Below, piece by piece: positions 1-6,560 of a stretch of 9,505 nucleotides of DNA. Made by a program: the position numbers and the translations under genes. The notes under the pieces were generated by a model that saw only the letters and a program-made list of their open reading frames with translations, did not search any database and was not told where the DNA came from. The number at the start of each line of letters is the position of its first letter. Position 1 is the stretch's first letter. This DNA is from CAJWPI01 sp964571215 (GTDB lineage: Bacteria > Pseudomonadota > Gammaproteobacteria > Magnimaribacterales > Magnimaribacteraceae): positions 1-9,505 of the forward strand of contig CAZMZZ010000048.1 of NCBI GenBank assembly GCA_964571215.1, read 5' to 3'.

Positions 1-1
1 T

Positions 2-1558
2 TTCGAAGATGTAGTAGGGCAAGAACACGTAGTAAAGGCATTACAGAATTCTCTTCTTCAAAATAAAATTCATCACGGTTACTTGTTAACTGGTACAAGA
101 GGAGTGGGTAAGACCACCATAGCCCGAATACTTACAAAGTGCTTGAATTGTGAAGAAGGATTATCTGCAAATCCTTGTCTAACTTGCAGTTCTTGTAAAT
201 CAATTTCGGAAGGCAGTTTCATGGATTTTCATGAGGTTGATGCTGCTTCTAGGAGGGGGGTGGAGGAGACCCAGCAGCTCTTAGAGACAGTTATGCATGT
301 ACCTGGTTCATCTAGATATAAAGTTTATTTAATAGATGAAATACATATGCTCTCAAAACACAGTTTCAATGCCCTACTGAAAACTTTAGAAGAACCTCCT
401 CCACATATAGTTTTTATTCTAGCCACAACCGAACCAGAAAAAGTTCCTCCAACAGTAATATCAAGATGTTTGCAGTTTAATTTAAAAAACTTAACGCCGA
501 ATCAGCTGACAGAAAGATTACAGTACATCTTACAAGATGAAAAAATAGAATTTGAATCCCAAAGTATAGAATTCTTAGCAAGGGCAGGAAGAGGGAGTCT
601 TAGAGATTGCTTAACATTAACAGACCAAGCTATTGCTTTTTCTAACGGTCAGTTAACTACAGAAAAAGTATCTGAAATGTTAGGAACTCTTCCCTTTGAT
701 CATGTGTTTTCTTTACTTAATAGTATTATAGAAAAGGACCCAAAAGGATTACTTAGTAAGCTAAATGAAGTGTCTGAACTGAGTGTAGATTATCCAAGGT
801 TAATGGATTTAATATTAGAAGCATTACAATATATAGCAGTTGCACAAATTTCTCCTGAAGCCCTTTCTGATTCGAATATAGACAAAGAAGGGATATTGCA
901 ATTATCTAAGACTATTAATTCAGAAGACACGCAAGTTCTTTATCAAATCGGGTTAATGGCCAAAAGAGATATAGATTTAGCTCCTGACCAAATCGGAGGT
1001 TTTGAAATGGCATTACTTCGTATGTTGTCCTTTCTACCTGACTCTTTAGTAGAAGAGAGTAAAAAAAAAATAATTGATGAGAAAGCACAAACAACAGAAC
1101 AAGAATTTTCAAGAGACTTTGAATTAACAAACGATGAATCTTCAAAGAATTATGGAGATTTGATTAATCAGAAAAATTGGAACAGTATTTTTAAGTCTCT
1201 TGAATTAGATCTTGGAACTAAGCAATTGATTTCACATTGTTCTCTAATAAGGGTAGAAGATTCAACGATTTATTTTTCAATACCTGAAGATAAATTGGAG
1301 ATTCTCAATGGAAGTCACAGAGAGAAGTTTCAAACTTCCTTAAATAAACATCTGAGCATAGAAGCTAATATCTTCTTTGAAAAAAACAACGATTCAGTCC
1401 TTTCTCCAAACAATATTAAGAAGAAAAAGAAAAGTAAGAAGATAGCTAAAGCCGTCAAGTCACTTGAAAAAGATAAAGATTTACAATTGATTCTAGATGA
1501 TTTAGGAGGTGAAGTAATAACTGAATCGGTAAAACCTAAATCAAAAACTAAGATTTAA
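2..1558 (+). CDS. dnaX: DNA polymerase III subunit tau (clamp loader), 5' partial
   Basis: This is the ATPase subunit of the Pol III clamp loader, which opens the beta ring and places it on primed DNA; the long form tau also binds the polymerase alpha subunit and the DnaB helicase. The frame is open from base 2, and about 14 N-terminal residues are missing by comparison with the remembered E. coli protein, so a TTG at 83 is not the start. Numbering visible residues from base 2: Walker A GTRGVGKT 31-38, zinc-module cysteines 50, 59, 62 and 65, Walker B LIDEIHML 110-117, the SRC motif with arginine finger R155, and sensor 2 GSLRD 198-202. Domain III ends near 345. A C-terminal region resembling tau domain V follows, with a lysine-rich tail. 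The 518 visible residues make it shorter than E. coli tau (643), mainly through a short linker. An A10 tract after domain III may generate a short form. Its stop overlaps the recR start. Confidence 0.97.
   Translation, partial: FEDVVGQEHVVKALQNSLLQNKIHHGYLLTGTRGVGKTTIARILTKCLNCEEGLSANPCLTCSSCKSISEGSFMDFHEVDAASRRGVEETQQLLETVMHVPGSSRYKVYLIDEIHMLSKHSFNALLKTLEEPPPHIVFILATTEPEKVPPTVISRCLQFNLKNLTPNQLTERLQYILQDEKIEFESQSIEFLARAGRGSLRDCLTLTDQAIAFSNGQLTTEKVSEMLGTLPFDHVFSLLNSIIEKDPKGLLSKLNEVSELSVDYPRLMDLILEALQYIAVAQISPEALSDSNIDKEGILQLSKTINSEDTQVLYQIGLMAKRDIDLAPDQIGGFEMALLRMLSFLPDSLVEESKKKIIDEKAQTTEQEFSRDFELTNDESSKNYGDLINQKNWNSIFKSLELDLGTKQLISHCSLIRVEDSTIYFSIPEDKLEILNGSHREKFQTSLNKHLSIEANIFFEKNNDSVLSPNNIKKKKKSKKIAKAVKSLEKDKDLQLILDDLGGEVITESVKPKSKTKI
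1061..1077 (+). promoter_or_regulatory. Candidate slippage site (A10) in dnaX giving a gamma-like short form
   Basis: Ten consecutive A occupy 1061-1070, the longest homopolymer I find in the window. In the main frame they read AAA AAA AAA ATA (K K K I). With one A fewer the frame reads three Lys and then TAA (1071-1073). With one A more, or after a -1 ribosomal slip, it reads KKK-N-N and then TGA (1075-1077). Both products would end at about residue 370 of the full protein, just after domain III. From established knowledge, E. coli makes gamma by -1 frameshifting at A AAA AAG, and Thermus makes it by transcriptional slippage on a run of A. I see no strong downstream hairpin and only a weak purine stretch upstream (AGAAGAGAG), so the transcriptional type seems more likely. 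The function is inferred from position and frame only. Confidence 0.5.
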
Positions 1559-2163
1559 TGAAAATAAGCCCTTTAGTTGATAATCTAATAGAAGCATTTC
1601 AATGCTTGCCTGGAGTAGGTCCTAAGTCAGCTCAAAGAATGGTGTTCTATCTACTAGAAAGAGATAGAGAAGCAGGAGATATTTTGTCAGACTCTCTAAA
1701 AAATGCCTTAAACCAAGTTAGTAAGTGCAATAGATGTAGAGTATTTACTGAAGCATCACTTTGTAATATATGTGAAAGCTCAAAGAGAGATTCTTATACT
1801 TTGTGTGTCGTAGAATCTGTGGCTGATGTATTTGCCATAGAACACAGCAATCACTTTAGTGGTAGATATTTTGTTTTACATGGAAATTTATCTCCTATAG
1901 ATAATATAGGACCAGATCAGTTAGCATTGGATAAACTTTTTGGATTAGTCAGATCAGAGGAAACAACTGAACTCATTCTAGCAACTAACTCAACATTAGA
2001 GGGAGAGGCAACATCCAATTATATTTTTGAGTCTCTTAAAGACATCGATACCTTAGAGATTACTAAGCTTGCTCTTGGAGTTCCTTTAGGAGGAGAGCTT
2101 GAGTATGTAGATGGAGGAACTTTGATGCATGCTTTAAGTGGAAGGGTAAATTTCAAGAAATGA
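1558..2163 (+). CDS. recR: Recombination mediator protein RecR
   Basis: RecR works with RecO (and RecF) to load RecA on SSB-coated single-stranded DNA at gaps; the protein forms a ring around DNA. The 201 residues match the family's usual length. Visible in order: helix-hairpin-helix LPGVGPKSAQRM (17-28), a zinc finger with cysteines 57, 60, 69 and 72, a Toprim domain from about residue 78, and the conserved C-terminal stretch GGELEYVDGGTL (178-189). The ATG shares its A with the dnaX stop (TAATG, 1556-1560), and no Shine-Dalgarno precedes it, so translation is probably coupled to dnaX. In most Gammaproteobacteria ybaB lies between dnaX and recR; here there is no room for it. The 3' end faces the M20 peptidase gene with a 7-base gap. 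Confidence 0.98.
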   Translation: MKISPLVDNLIEAFQCLPGVGPKSAQRMVFYLLERDREAGDILSDSLKNALNQVSKCNRCRVFTEASLCNICESSKRDSYTLCVVESVADVFAIEHSNHFSGRYFVLHGNLSPIDNIGPDQLALDKLFGLVRSEETTELILATNSTLEGEATSNYIFESLKDIDTLEITKLALGVPLGGELEYVDGGTLMHALSGRVNFKK

Positions 2164-2168
2164 AATTT
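2148..2168. other. Perfect AT-rich inverted repeat at the recR/M20 convergent junction
   Basis: AAATTTCA (2148-2155), a five-base loop, and TGAAATTT (2161-2168) form a perfect 8-base-pair stem. It spans the recR stop codon and ends two bases before the stop of the opposite gene. Only two of eight pairs are G-C, and no T tract follows on either strand, so it is not a canonical intrinsic terminator. It could still act as a 3'-end stabiliser or weak bidirectional terminator. Chance is a serious alternative in AT-rich DNA. Confidence 0.35.
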
Positions 2169-2170
2169 GA

Positions 2171-3481
2171 CTAATATTCTAAATTGAACAAGTCATAAAG
2201 AGCTTTAGTAGAAACTTTAACTCCGGTGTTAATTGTAGTACCTGGATCTGGAAGAAACCTATTGGAGTGGAGAGAAGGAAGAGTATTATTTTTCTCTTTA
2301 GCTAATTTATAATCTTGATGGTCTACTGCTCCTAACCAGAATAAAGCTGTTGGGACTGAAGGGCTTGTTCTTCCGAACATGCCAAAATCCTCTCCAGCCA
2401 TTACTGGATCAACTTTTATTACATTTTCTTTTCCTATGGAACTCTCAAAGCTCACCCTAAGCTTATTTGTTAAATCTGGGTCATTGAATACAGCTGGAGT
2501 GTATTCATCTTTAAGGGTTATTTCTGGATACAGAGATTCAGGAAGGCCTGAAGATTTAGCTAGATTCTTTGCTATTCTTGCTATGCTATCTAAGGTTTTT
2601 TGTCTTACCTCATCAGTATAAGAACGTAGAGTTAATTGTAATTTAACTTCATTTGGTATTATGTTGTGTTTTGTACCGGCGTGAAATGATCCCACTGTTA
2701 TTACTGCTGGTTCAAGGGGTGATATTTCTCGACTTACTATAGTTTGCAAAGCCATAACAAGCTGTGAAGCAAGAATGATGGGGTCTTTTGATTTATGTGG
2801 GTAAGCACCATGTCCCCCTATTCCTTTAATTAATATATCTACCGAATCAACATTTGCCATCGCATATCCAGGTATATACCCAACCTTTCCTGCTTCAAGA
2901 TCAGCACTAACATGAAGTGCGAGGTTGTAATCTGGAATTGGAAATTTAGAGTAAAGACCGTTTTTTAGCATAGCCCTTGCACCTCCGCTTACCTCTTCAG
3001 CCGGTTGAAGAATTAGAATAAGAGTCCCTCTCCACTTATTCTTATTTTCAATTAAATTTTGAGCTGTTCCTATAAGAGAAGTCATATGTATATCATGACC
3101 ACAAGCATGCATTGTATAAACTTCCTGACCTTCAGGATTAAATGATCTCTTTCTACTAGCGTAACTAACTCCTGTTTTTTCTTCTATAGGCAATCCGTCC
3201 ATATCAGCTCTTAGCATGACAGTTTTTCCCTTTCCGTTTTCTAAAATAGCCACCACACCATATCCACCGAACTTTTGAGTAACCTTATAACCTAGATTCT
3301 TGAGGATTAAGGCCAGCTTTGCAGAAGTTTGTTTTTCTTGAAATGAAAGTTCAGGATGGGAATGCAAACTCTTGTAAAGATCAAGCAAATCTATTTGCTT
3401 CTCTGCCAGTAATTCCTCTAGGAAGAAAAAAATAGAGAAGAAGGATAAAAAGAAAAATTTTCTAAAGAATTTTATTTTCAT
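2171..3481 (-). CDS. Exported M20-family amidohydrolase / metallopeptidase
   Basis: This is a zinc-dependent hydrolase of the M20D type (aminoacylase, hippurate or IAA-amino acid hydrolase group) that cleaves N-acyl amino acids or short peptides; the exact substrate cannot be read from the sequence. The 436 residues begin with a basic, strongly Phe-rich signal sequence (1-26, likely cut after Ala26), which points to the periplasm or inner membrane. Family motifs: HPELSFQE (42-49), RADMDGLP (91-98), metal-site HACGHDIH (125-132), PAEE (160-163) with the expected catalytic and metal-binding glutamates, ALH with H190, dimerisation-domain GGHGAYPH (222-229), GTKHNIIP (269-276) and the last ligand region LHSNRF (404-409, H405). 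All key residues are present, so the enzyme should be active. The ATG at 3481 gives a proper signal peptide; no Shine-Dalgarno is evident. It is transcribed alone, convergent with recR and divergent from dcd. Confidence 0.93.
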   Translation of the reverse strand: MKIKFFRKFFFLSFFSIFFFLEELLAEKQIDLLDLYKSLHSHPELSFQEKQTSAKLALILKNLGYKVTQKFGGYGVVAILENGKGKTVMLRADMDGLPIEEKTGVSYASRKRSFNPEGQEVYTMHACGHDIHMTSLIGTAQNLIENKNKWRGTLILILQPAEEVSGGARAMLKNGLYSKFPIPDYNLALHVSADLEAGKVGYIPGYAMANVDSVDILIKGIGGHGAYPHKSKDPIILASQLVMALQTIVSREISPLEPAVITVGSFHAGTKHNIIPNEVKLQLTLRSYTDEVRQKTLDSIARIAKNLAKSSGLPESLYPEITLKDEYTPAVFNDPDLTNKLRVSFESSIGKENVIKVDPVMAGEDFGMFGRTSPSVPTALFWLGAVDHQDYKLAKEKNNTLPSLHSNRFLPDPGTTINTGVKVSTKALYDLFNLEY

Positions 3482-3503
3482 ATTTATAAAAAAATTATGT
3501 TTT

Positions 3504-3533
3504 TTTAAAACCCTGCTATAAGTATCATATCAA
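3504..3533 (-). promoter_or_regulatory. Possible promoter of the M20 peptidase gene
   Basis: On the minus strand TTGATA (3533-3528; five of six to the -35 consensus) is followed after 18 bases by TTTAAA (3509-3504; four of six to the -10 consensus). Transcription would start near 3497, giving a leader of about 16 bases. The site overlaps the dcd promoter candidate on the other strand, so the two could compete. The match is modest and the region is AT-rich. Confidence 0.25.
3514..3522 (+). promoter_or_regulatory. Extended -10 promoter element for dcd
   Basis: TGCTATAAG at 3514-3522 fits the sigma-70 extended -10 pattern TGnTATAAT with one mismatch. It lies 35 bases before the dcd ATG, giving an expected start near 3529 and a leader of about 29 bases. 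No good -35 box is present at 16-18 bases upstream, which extended -10 promoters can tolerate. This is a prediction from pattern only. Confidence 0.4.
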
Positions 3534-3557
3534 TAAACAACAGCTTGAAAAAAATTT

Positions 3558-4127
3558 ATGACTATAAAATCAGACAAATGGATAAAAGAGATGGCAACCA
3601 ACTATTCCATGATTAAGCCTTTTGAACCTAAACAGGTAAGATTGGATAAATCGAATGCAAAAATTATTTCTTATGGGACATCTTCTTATGGTTATGATGT
3701 TAGATGTTCGAATGAATTTAAGGTTTTCACTAATATAAATTCTGCAATAGTAGATCCTAAGGAGTTTGATCCAAATAGTTTTGTAGATGTAAGTGGCGAC
3801 TGTTGTGTTATTCCGCCTAATGCTTTTGCTTTAGCGAGTACTATTGAATATTTCAAAATACCTAGAAATATTCTTACTGTATGTTTGGGTAAGTCAACTT
3901 ATGCAAGGTGTGGGATTATAGTTAATGTAACTCCTCTAGAGCCTGAATGGGAAGGTCATGTAACTTTAGAATTTTCCAATACCACCAGTTTACCTGCAAA
4001 AATCTATGCAAATGAAGGGGTAGCACAAATGGTGTTTTTTGAATCAGATGAAATTTGTGAAGTAAGTTATAAAGACAAAGGTGGGAAATACCAAGGACAA
4101 AAAGGAGTTACTCTTCCTAAAACCTAA
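3558..4127 (+). CDS. dcd: dCTP deaminase
   Basis: It deaminates dCTP to dUTP (EC 3.5.4.13) in the cytoplasm; dUTPase then yields dUMP for thymidylate synthesis. The 189 residues match the family's usual length and are very close to the Pseudomonas-type enzyme. Motifs: MTIKSDKWI at the N-terminus, ISYGTSSYGYDVRC (37-50), GKSTYARCGI (111-120), and LEPEWEGHVTLEFSN (127-141), where E138 corresponds to the catalytic glutamate. The C-terminal KGGKYQGQKGVTLP (174-187) is the nucleotide-closing segment. The bifunctional dCTP deaminase/dUTPase form is less likely given these motifs. The start follows an A-rich leader with no clear Shine-Dalgarno. Its stop overlaps that of the DUF3108 gene on the other strand by four bases. 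The gene appears monocistronic. Confidence 0.97.
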   Translation: MTIKSDKWIKEMATNYSMIKPFEPKQVRLDKSNAKIISYGTSSYGYDVRCSNEFKVFTNINSAIVDPKEFDPNSFVDVSGDCCVIPPNAFALASTIEYFKIPRNILTVCLGKSTYARCGIIVNVTPLEPEWEGHVTLEFSNTTSLPAKIYANEGVAQMVFFESDEICEVSYKDKGGKYQGQKGVTLPKT

Positions 4128-4147
4128 GGATAGGAATTTTCTTTTTT
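4114..4147 (+). terminator. Candidate intrinsic terminator of dcd
   Basis: TTCCTA (4114-4119) and TAGGAA (4131-4136) pair into a 6-base-pair stem with an 11-base loop, followed at once by a T-rich tract (TTTTCTTTTTT, 4137-4147). The stem straddles the dcd stop, and the T tract lies inside the end of the convergent DUF3108 gene. It is oriented to end dcd transcripts only, as no T tract follows on the minus strand. The stem is short, so efficiency would be modest. Confidence 0.4.
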
Positions 4148-4816
4148 CATTTTTATCTTGACCCTTCTTTTTCCATCATCATTCAAAATTTGAATTATGG
4201 CAAAATCTAAATCTGGTGCTAGCCAAAAAACCTGCTCCCTGTTGTCCCCGGATTGTTGTCTTAGTCTTGTGACTTTTATAGTCAAATATTCTCCTAAAGG
4301 AGTAGAAATAGTTTCTAAACCATTGATTTTAAATACCCTTTTTTTAACCTTCCCTTTGTAGTAGACCTTATACTCTAATTTATCAGGTAAAGAAGAAATA
4401 TCGTAATTTCTTAGATCTAACCTAAGCTTGATTTGAGTTGTTGCTGGACCTAAATCACCATCGTTTAAAGGAATAGTTCCATCTTGTTTTTTCTCTTTAA
4501 AGTTAATTACTCTTTCTTTCCAGTTGAAATTAACTTCAGCTTCTCCTTTTCTGGACCAATGTAGGGGAATGATTTGATTGTTCAATAAAATAAATCTTGC
4601 AGTTTCTTTTCTAAAGGTAAACCCAAATTTCTTTATTTCTGATATTAATTTCCAAGTCTCTTGATCTTCTTTCTTCATAGAGACATACATTGATGCTTTT
4701 ATGTCTCCTTCTACGCTTAGAACTGCTTCAGTTTGCTCTATATCTTGAACATTTTTAGAGTAAAGATTAGGTAATACAGTTACCCAAACAGATAAAACTA
4801 ACAATAGTTTCTTCAT
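4124..4816 (-). CDS. Exported DUF3108-family protein
   Basis: The function is unknown. The 230 residues start with a signal peptide (MKKLLLVLSVWVTVLPNLYS, cleavage probably after residue 20), so the mature protein is expected in the periplasm or outer envelope. The remainder looks like a soluble beta-rich fold without membrane segments. DUF3108 hallmarks can be seen in order: a FNWKERVINF stretch (an FDW-like motif), the QIKLRLDLRN segment, STPLGEYLTIKVTRLR, and VFWLAPDLDFAIIQI near the C-terminus. It is the last gene of a purM-purN operon; its ATG overlaps the purN TGA (ATGA), which suggests translational coupling. A DUF3108 gene next to purN also occurs in Pseudomonas, so the linkage is old, but it gives no direct clue to function. 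Confidence 0.85.
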   Translation of the reverse strand: MKKLLLVLSVWVTVLPNLYSKNVQDIEQTEAVLSVEGDIKASMYVSMKKEDQETWKLISEIKKFGFTFRKETARFILLNNQIIPLHWSRKGEAEVNFNWKERVINFKEKKQDGTIPLNDGDLGPATTQIKLRLDLRNYDISSLPDKLEYKVYYKGKVKKRVFKINGLETISTPLGEYLTIKVTRLRQQSGDNREQVFWLAPDLDFAIIQILNDDGKRRVKIKMKKENSYP

Positions 4817-5442
4817 TTTGCTAACTTGATTGGTCTATTGTCTAAATAAACAATTCCTTTAACCAACTTTAACCTCTTTTTGCTAAACCAGTCTATAACT
4901 TTTGGATAAAGAACGTGTTCTAAGGAGTGTATTTCATTTTGTAGCTCTTCAGCAGATCTAGTATTTACAGTTAACTGTGATTGAGCGCATATGGGACCGC
5001 CATCTAGTGTACTGTCCACAAAATGTATAGTAACTCCATGGTATTTATCTCCAGAATCTAAGACTCTTTGATGAGTATCTAGTCCAGGATATTTTGGTAA
5101 AAGAGAAGGGTGGATATTTAACAGCTTTCCGTGATAATGATTTATAAAAACAGGACTCAGTATTCTCATAAAACCCGATAACACAACTAAGTTTGGTTTA
5201 TATTTTTCTAGTCCTTTAATCATTTCAGAGTCGAATTCTTCTCTAGAAGAGAACTCTCTATGATTAATTACTTCAACAGGAATTTTTGCTCTTTTTGCTC
5301 TTTCTATACCAAATGCTTCTGGGTTGTTGCTTACAACACAACATATTTGTCCTGAAATTTTCTTCTCTCTTACAGAATCAATCATAGCTTGTAAGTTCGA
5401 GCCATTACCTGAAATAAGTACTGCGAAAGAAAATTCTGACAT
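4813..5442 (-). CDS. purN: Phosphoribosylglycinamide formyltransferase (GART)
   Basis: It transfers a formyl group from 10-formyltetrahydrofolate to GAR to give FGAR, step 3 of de novo purine synthesis, in the cytoplasm (EC 2.1.2.2). The 209 residues match the E. coli enzyme (212). Motifs: phosphate-binding ISGNGSNLQAMID (10-22), LSGFMRILSP (88-97), NIHPSLLPKYPG (109-120) and HGVTIHFVDSTLDGGPI (135-151). The catalytic triad of Asn, His and Asp is intact as N109, H111 and D147. The ATG directly follows the purM TAG with no spacing, and the stop overlaps the next gene by four bases, so it is the middle gene of a tightly coupled operon. No Shine-Dalgarno is seen. Confidence 0.98.
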   Translation of the reverse strand: MSEFSFAVLISGNGSNLQAMIDSVREKKISGQICCVVSNNPEAFGIERAKRAKIPVEVINHREFSSREEFDSEMIKGLEKYKPNLVVLSGFMRILSPVFINHYHGKLLNIHPSLLPKYPGLDTHQRVLDSGDKYHGVTIHFVDSTLDGGPICAQSQLTVNTRSAEELQNEIHSLEHVLYPKVIDWFSKKRLKLVKGIVYLDNRPIKLAK

Positions 5443-6531
5443 CTAATTCAATTCTATTTCTACTGAAGGGTCTTTATGCTTTTTTTGTTCTACTTTCCCA
5501 ATTATTTTTGAAATTATGTTTAGATTATTTAATAAAACAATGGCTTCTTCTGCATATTCTTCTTTAATAGCTATAACCATTCCAATACCACAATTAAAAG
5601 TTGATAACATCTCCTTTTGTTCTATATTTCCTTTAGACTTTATCCAGCTAAAAAGTTCATAAGTTGGCCATTCTTTTTCATTAAATCTTATAGTAGCTTT
5701 TGAATTATCTTTTAATATTCTAGGAATATTTTCATAAAATCCCCCTCCAGTAATATGGGAAATAGCAGAGATTTCGAAATTTTTTATTACTTCAAGGATT
5801 TCCTTAACATAAATTTTGGTAGGAGTAAGAAGCCTGGAACCTAGGCTTTTTCCGTCCATTTTTATTGACAAGGATCCAGTCTTTTCACTTAAAAGTTTTC
5901 TAATTAAAGAAAATCCGTTCGAATGAACTCCGCTAGAGGCCATACCTAAAAGAATATCCCCATTCTCAGCTAATTTATGGCCTATTATTCTATTTTCGTC
6001 AACCACCCCTAAAGCAAATCCCGCAAGGTCAAAGCTTTTTTTTGGAAAGCTGTTTGGATGTTCTGCCGTTTCTCCACCTACTAATGAACAATTAGCCTGC
6101 TTACAACCTTCCGCAATTCCTTCAATAACTTTTGATGCTAAATCTACATCAAGACTATCAGTAACATAATAGTCTAGAAAGAGCAGTGGTTCTGCTCCAC
6201 ATGTTACTAGGTCATTAACGCACATTGCCACTAAATCTATACCTATAGTATCGAATCTTTTCATTTCCCTAGCTAACTCAATCTTGGTTCCTACTCCATC
6301 GGTACAAGTTACTAAAATTGGATTTTCTATGTGTTTAGGCAATTTACTTAAAGCAGAGAATGAACCCAAACCTGACATAATTTCAGGTCGACTAGTTCCT
6401 TTAACGAATGGCTTAATCCTTTCAACAAGCTCATATCCTGCTTCAACATTCACTCCGGCATCTTTATAACTGGCAGAGAAGTTTCTTTTGTGGCCAATAG
6501 GTTTGTTTTCTTTTGGAACTTTTTTGCTCAT
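5443..6531 (-). CDS. purM: Phosphoribosylformylglycinamidine cyclo-ligase (AIR synthetase)
   Basis: It converts FGAM and ATP to AIR, step 5 of purine synthesis (EC 6.3.3.1), in the cytoplasm. I choose the ATG at 6531 (362 residues). The frame stays open to a TTG at 6561, but that TTG lies inside a good -10 element and would precede the likely transcript start. The protein is still about 13 residues longer at the N-terminus than E. coli PurM (345). Motifs (362-residue numbering): SYKDAG 21-26, TDGVGTK 77-83, IGIDLVAMCVNDL 97-109, LVGGETAEHP 150-159, GVHSNGFS 201-208 and HITGGGFYENIPR 259-271. All are typical of the PurM/ThiL/SelD fold. The usual EMPG after GGETA reads EHPN here. It is the first gene of the purM-purN-DUF3108 operon. 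Confidence 0.97.
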   Translation of the reverse strand: MSKKVPKENKPIGHKRNFSASYKDAGVNVEAGYELVERIKPFVKGTSRPEIMSGLGSFSALSKLPKHIENPILVTCTDGVGTKIELAREMKRFDTIGIDLVAMCVNDLVTCGAEPLLFLDYYVTDSLDVDLASKVIEGIAEGCKQANCSLVGGETAEHPNSFPKKSFDLAGFALGVVDENRIIGHKLAENGDILLGMASSGVHSNGFSLIRKLLSEKTGSLSIKMDGKSLGSRLLTPTKIYVKEILEVIKNFEISAISHITGGGFYENIPRILKDNSKATIRFNEKEWPTYELFSWIKSKGNIEQKEMLSTFNCGIGMVIAIKEEYAEEAIVLLNNLNIISKIIGKVEQKKHKDPSVEIELN

Positions 6532-6551
6532 ATAATTAGAATTAGAAAAGT

Positions 6552-6560
6552 ATTTTAGCA
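6552..6560 (-). promoter_or_regulatory. Extended -10 promoter element for the purM operon
   Basis: On the minus strand TGCTAAAAT (6560-6552) matches the extended -10 pattern TGnTATAAT with one mismatch. Transcription would begin near 6545, leaving a leader of about 14 bases before the ATG at 6531. This supports that ATG over the upstream TTG. No convincing -35 box and no PurR-type operator are visible. Confidence 0.4.

Noticed and set aside
83..85. TTG as start of dnaX
   Set aside because: The same frame upstream (from base 2) encodes the conserved FEDVVGQEHVVKAL segment of DnaX, so the gene enters the window already in progress.
915..1145. Minus-strand open frame of 76 codons inside dnaX
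   Set aside because: Lies wholly antisense to a well-conserved part of dnaX, resembles no family, and has the low-complexity composition of a shadow frame.
1380..1387. A AAA AAC heptamer near the dnaX 3' end
   Set aside because: A poor slippery site in bacteria as far as known, and it lies too far downstream to make a gamma-like product; compositional explanation preferred.
2379..2621. Plus-strand open frame of 80 codons inside the M20 gene
   Set aside because: Antisense to the conserved catalytic domain of the M20 enzyme; no homology, no ribosome binding site.
6036..6043. A8 tract on the purM coding strand as a second slippage site
   Set aside because: It encodes Pro-Lys-Lys-Ser in the middle of an enzyme where a truncated product has no known use; such tracts are expected in AT-rich DNA.
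6284..6469. Plus-strand open frame of 61 codons inside purM
   Set aside because: Antisense to conserved purM motifs; no independent support.
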